Shown here: positions 1-7,500 of the stretch, piece by piece
Position numbering within the stretch: position 1 is the first letter of the stretch
Layout: every line of letters starts with the position of its first letter
The notes under the pieces: generated by a model
Databases searched by the model: none
What the model was told of the DNA's origin: nothing
Seen by the model: only the letters and a program-made list of their open reading frames with translations
Origin: Leptospira mayottensis 200901116
GTDB lineage: Bacteria > Spirochaetota > Leptospiria > Leptospirales > Leptospiraceae
Length of the DNA stretch: 7,500 bases
Assembly (NCBI RefSeq): GCF_000306675.2
Contig: NZ_CP024871.1
Location: 3,237,501-3,245,000, forward strand
Direction: 5' to 3'
Position numbers and translations under genes: made by a program

Positions 1-1
1 A

Positions 2-1577
<1,576 letters not shown>

Positions 1578-1620
1578 ATCCCCTTTTTCCGATCCCTTTT
1601 TGGCCGATACTAGAAACAAG

Positions 1621-2964
<1,344 letters not shown>

Positions 2965-3059
2965 TATCGAAAACTTTATATCAATAATCTTCTTGAATGT
3001 TATTTAGAGGCCATCTCAAAAATATTTTATTTTTACTCAAAACGCCGATTTCAATTATT

Positions 3060-3091
3060 CTAAAGTGTTTTTGGGATACTTTTAGTTTTTT
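3060..3091 (+). terminator. Possible intrinsic terminator after the three-gene unit
   Basis: CTAAAGT (3060-3066) can pair with ACTTTTAG (3078-3085) around an 11-nt loop, with one bulged T, and six T follow at 3086-3091. It lies 95 nt after the stop of the upstream gene and between convergent genes. The stem is AT-rich and short, so the call is tentative. Confidence 0.3.
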
Positions 3092-3104
3092 AAAAACAGA
3101 TTCT

Positions 3105-3371
<267 letters not shown>

Positions 3372-3438
3372 TCCATTTATTAAAGATCGTAACACTTGAA
3401 TAGGACGAACGAGCGGCAAAATACTGAGTTGAGGAAGC

Positions 3439-3466
3439 ATAATAGCATAACGCTGAATTCTGTAAT
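3439..3466 (-). promoter_or_regulatory. Candidate sigma-70-type promoter for the small secreted protein
   Basis: Reading the minus strand, ATTACA (3466-3461; 4 of 6 to TTGACA) is followed after 16 nt by TATTAT (3444-3439; 5 of 6 to TATAAT). It ends 67 nt before the preferred start at 3371 and lies inside the longer reading frame that I reject, so it fits the shorter start. AT-rich DNA yields such matches by chance. Confidence 0.22.
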
Positions 3467-3582
3467 TTTGGATTTCGGGATGATAGACAACTGTAGGTTT
3501 TGGGAGAATTGTATACAAATTCAGTTTCATAATGATTTTCTAGTCCTTTATTTTAAAAGATTGGTTCTCCTTCTGTTTTTTG

Positions 3583-4983
<1,401 letters not shown>

Positions 4984-5056
4984 CTCCGAAAGAATTCCTT
5001 CTTGTTTCAAATTGTCAATCAGGATGCGTTTTCTTGAACTTGAGGAGATCTCCTTG

Positions 5057-5070
5057 AGAGTTTGTCCCAA
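5057..5070 (-). repeat. Short dispersed repeat, copy A (TTGGGACAAACTCT)
   Basis: The minus strand reads TTGGGACAAACTCT, matching copy B at 5221-5234 in 13 of 14 bases and sharing TTGGGACAA with copy C at 6731-6739. All three lie in non-coding DNA. Translation of this copy produces the KALGQTL stretch in the rejected N-terminal extension of the glycosyltransferase. From memory, similar short fragments are scattered through L. interrogans gaps; I cannot verify that here. Confidence 0.4.
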
Positions 5071-5220
5071 GGCTTTAAAATTTGTAGAAACTACTAGTAG
5101 CTTAACGGTGAAAAGACGATTTAAAAACTTATAACCCTCCAAAAGGACGTAATCCGTGCGGAACCCGCGTATTTTTTTATTAGCGACTTAGAGATCATAA
5201 TTGTAATTTCTTCGAAGGTT

Positions 5221-5234
5221 TTGGGGCAAACTCT
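5221..5234 (+). repeat. Short dispersed repeat, copy B (TTGGGGCAAACTCT)
   Basis: The plus strand reads TTGGGGCAAACTCT, one base different from copy A and in the opposite orientation, about 150 nt away. The flanks of the two copies are not clearly alike, so they are fragments rather than a whole duplicated element. Confidence 0.4.
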
Positions 5235-5375
5235 TAGTTACGGCGGCAACCAGTCAGTCGTTTGAAAGCAGACACAATTCTCTACGACGTAAAAGTTTTG
5301 AATGCAAGAATTCTACATTTCACGAAAACTACAGATATTTCTGGCAACTATACCCGTAATAAAATCAGTCTCTGC

Positions 5376-5530
5376 TTAGAACTTGATCCCAATCCGAACA
5401 TTCCATGGCATCAGTTCTCCGAAATATCGAATCTATAAAAAAGACTCAAATTACAGACTTAAAAACCCCAGTGGAAGCGATATCCTAAAACATAAAACTG
5501 ACCGTTTAGAAACGAATTATGATAAATAAA
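5376..5530 (-). pseudogene. Probable remnant of an outer-membrane beta-barrel C-terminus
   Basis: On the minus strand one frame reads NGQFYVLGYRFHWGF and stops at 5461-5459; the same frame goes on after that stop as NLSLFYRFDISEN. A shift to another frame then gives RYFGELMPWNVRIGIKF, stopping at 5378-5376. Joined, these look like three amphipathic strands. The last ends in Phe with hydrophobic residues at alternate positions (F, I, I, V, W counting back by twos), the classical signal recognised by the outer-membrane insertion machinery. The first strand has the same alternation (F, W, F, Y, L). One stop codon and one frameshift over 150 nt would make it a dead gene that has lost all of its 5' part. 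The segments are short and the case rests on pattern only; the parent family cannot be named, although TonB-dependent receptors and other porins end this way. Confidence 0.33.
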
Positions 5531-5595
5531 AAATACTACACATTTCCGGTTTACAGAATGTACGGCGTTTTTACTTTTGAGGTCTAGGTTTTTTC

Positions 5596-6538
<943 letters not shown>

Positions 6539-6540
<2 letters not shown>

Positions 6541-6567
6541 AAACGATGATAGCACATCTCTGTTTTT
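6539..6567 (+). terminator. Possible intrinsic terminator overlapping the regulator's stop
   Basis: AAAAACGATG minus its loop forms two stacked stems: AAAAAC (6539-6544) with GTTTTT (6562-6567) and GATG (6545-6548) with CATC (6555-6558), with a 6-nt loop and a 3-nt bulge (6559-6561). The 3' arm itself ends in five T. The outer stem is A-T rich, but the position right at the stop codon supports it. Confidence 0.38.
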
Positions 6568-6980
6568 CAGAAATATTAGAAAAATAGCAAGTACATGCCC
6601 GAAATCTAGATAGAAATGCATTGCGAATTTTTCACAAAACGAAGGAGTTTCCACATTACGTCCCTTGGCTATTTATTGGTTTTCGAATAGACTTTATTGC
6701 TGTTAAACTTCCGCTGGAGTTCTTGAGATTTTGGGACAAGTTTTAAAATGCGAAATTTGGTGTCTTTTATGTTCTCCCAGATCGTTTTTCTTATTTTTAG
6801 AACTGTCTTAAAGTTTCAAAATAAATAGGCATGGGTTAAACAATAGAATTGCTAAAAGTCTCATATCTTAGATTAGAAAAACGGCTTCAATTATTCGTTT
6901 TAATACAAAAAGAAACGGAAGAAAAATTAATCTTTCAACAACTCTAATGAAAGAGAAAACTAACTGGTTTTGGACAGATT
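6568..6980. other. Non-coding, AT-rich stretch before the ispE region
   Basis: No reading frame with gene-like composition is present on either strand. It contains copy C of the short repeat (6731-6739) and TTCAATTATTC (6886-6896), which recurs at 3050-3060 in another gap after a similar AAAACG-type lead. Fragments such as GGAGTTTCCACA (6645 region) and GGAGTTCTTGAG (6716 region) look like parts of worn-down repeated DNA. No promoter stands out. Confidence 0.5.
6731..6739 (+). repeat. Short dispersed repeat, copy C (TTGGGACAA)
   Basis: The nine bases are identical to part of copy A, preceded by CTTGAGATT and followed by GTTTTAAAA instead of ACTCT. It is the most diverged of the three copies, and nine bases alone could match by chance; the shared location in non-coding DNA is the reason to list it. 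Confidence 0.3.
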
Positions 6981-7360
6981 ATGAATGTAAAAAAGAAAAT
7001 CGCATCAGACTTGCAAGCGATTTTGCCGAATAAACCACGCCACAGAACTTTGTGTTTATCTGGACCCTCGCCCCGCAAGTTGATGTCTCTTCAACGATTC
7101 GAAACCTGGAAAGAGTTCCTAAGTTTCCACGGAGCGGTCGTCGGAATTTACACATCTCACAGAGAAATTCCAACTTTGCAGAGCGTTATACAAATCTTTA
7201 GAAAACTAATATTTAGCTACGAATTAACGAACAAAATTATAGAACCTGTAAATAAACTTTCTCTAAAACACGCAACGTTGAAACTCCGTTTTGAACTTTC
7301 GGCTAGAGCAAAAGAAAACTCAGTGTTTCTATTTTTTCATAAATTTATAGGGAGCTGCCT

Positions 7361-7364
<4 letters not shown>
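6981..7364 (+). CDS. Doubtful hypothetical reading frame upstream of ispE
   Basis: This open frame would encode 127 residues from an ATG at 6981, with only GGA (6972-6974) as a ribosome binding site. I see no domain, no signal peptide and no membrane segment. The product is basic and uneven: LCLSGPSPRKLMSLQRFETW in the first half, then a Lys-rich half. Its middle (7080-7200) has an equally open minus-strand frame, as expected for non-coding DNA that happens to lack stops. The stop overlaps the ispE start by 3 nt (TTGA), which would suit coupled genes but can be chance. It may be an old repeat fragment rather than a gene. Confidence 0.2.
7350..7354 (+). promoter_or_regulatory. Ribosome binding site that fixes the ispE start
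   Basis: GGGAG lies 6 nt before the TTG at 7361. In the ispE frame an upstream stop at 7340-7342 leaves no ATG or GTG available before the conserved SPAKINL motif, so this site decides for the TTG start. Confidence 0.7.

Positions 7365-7500
<136 letters not shown>

Larger units (their letters stand above)
4984..5595. other. 612-nt gap without an intact gene
   Basis: This gap separates the divergent glycosyltransferase (minus) and WYL regulator (plus). Neither strand has a coding region that looks intact. It holds two copies of a short repeat (5057-5070 and 5221-5234) and what I read as the broken end of a beta-barrel gene on the minus strand (5376-5530). Promoters for both flanking genes should be here, but I see no convincing -35/-10 pair. 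The closest to the regulator is CTGACC (5499-5504), 16 nt before GATAAA (5521-5526), only 4 of 6 in each box. Confidence 0.6.

Noticed and set aside
1600..1620. TTG start at 1600 for the secreted protein
   Set aside because: It has no ribosome binding site, and the ATG at 1621 gives a normal signal-peptide layout. The AAAGGA at 1566-1571 is too far from either start.
3372..3530. Longer start (ATG at 3530) for the small secreted protein
   Set aside because: It would bury a clear signal peptide 53 residues inside the protein. Its nearest AAGGA-like site is 13 nt away, and a promoter-like pair lies within the extension.
4990..5018. Perfect TTGACA (5018-5013, minus strand) as a promoter for the glycosyltransferase
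   Set aside because: At 17 nt spacing the -10 is ATTCTT, a poor match, and it would place transcription start at the start codon itself.
5143..5595. CRISPR array, small RNA or toxin-antitoxin pair in the divergent gap
   Set aside because: There are no regularly spaced repeats, no paired small frames with ribosome binding sites, and no strong hairpin followed by a T-run.
6979..7173. Minus-strand frame of 64 codons
   Set aside because: It has no domain, no ribosome binding site of note and overlaps another doubtful frame; it probably reflects stop-poor repeat-like DNA.

Overview
The window looks like chromosome of a spirochaete of the genus Leptospira, most likely the pathogenic L. interrogans-type clade. 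This is an inference from moderately low-GC, A-rich coding DNA with this genus's typical codon choice, from the kinds of genes present, and from long gene-poor gaps containing what look like decayed fragments. No marker in the window settles the species. No CRISPR array, rRNA, tRNA or intact mobile element is visible.

Layout. (1) 2-2964, plus strand: a probable three-gene unit. It starts with the C-terminal part of an N-acetylmuramoyl-L-alanine amidase (Amidase_3) whose start lies outside the window. A single-pass membrane protein overlaps its end by 20 nt and has an extracytoplasmic domain that resembles GerM. A secreted protein of unknown function with a coiled, charged middle follows. A weak hairpin with a T-run at 3060-3091 may end the unit. 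(2) 3105-4983, minus strand: a small secreted four-cysteine protein and, upstream of it, a multi-spanning GT-C-like membrane glycosyltransferase with a GDEPHYL loop motif. Both open reading frames extend well upstream of the starts I prefer (3371 and 4983). (3) 4984-5595: a 612-nt gap with no intact gene. On the minus strand it holds what I read as the broken end of an outer-membrane beta-barrel gene, plus copies of a short TTGGGACAA-type repeat. (4) 5596-6540, plus strand: a WYL-domain transcriptional regulator, probably closed by a terminator that overlaps its stop codon. (5) 6541-7360: about 820 nt of mostly decayed-looking DNA with one doubtful 127-codon reading frame. (6) 7361 to the window end: the start of ispE (isoprenoid precursor kinase), using a TTG start with a good ribosome binding site.

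How the genes fit together. The first unit points to the cell envelope: an amidase that cuts peptidoglycan stem peptides is co-transcribed with a membrane-anchored GerM-like partner and a secreted protein. The minus-strand pair is also envelope-directed (glycosyl transfer at the membrane and a small exported protein). The WYL regulator and ispE are separate units and need not be related. The most unusual material is in the gaps, not in the intact genes. I found no convincing new defence or mobile system here.
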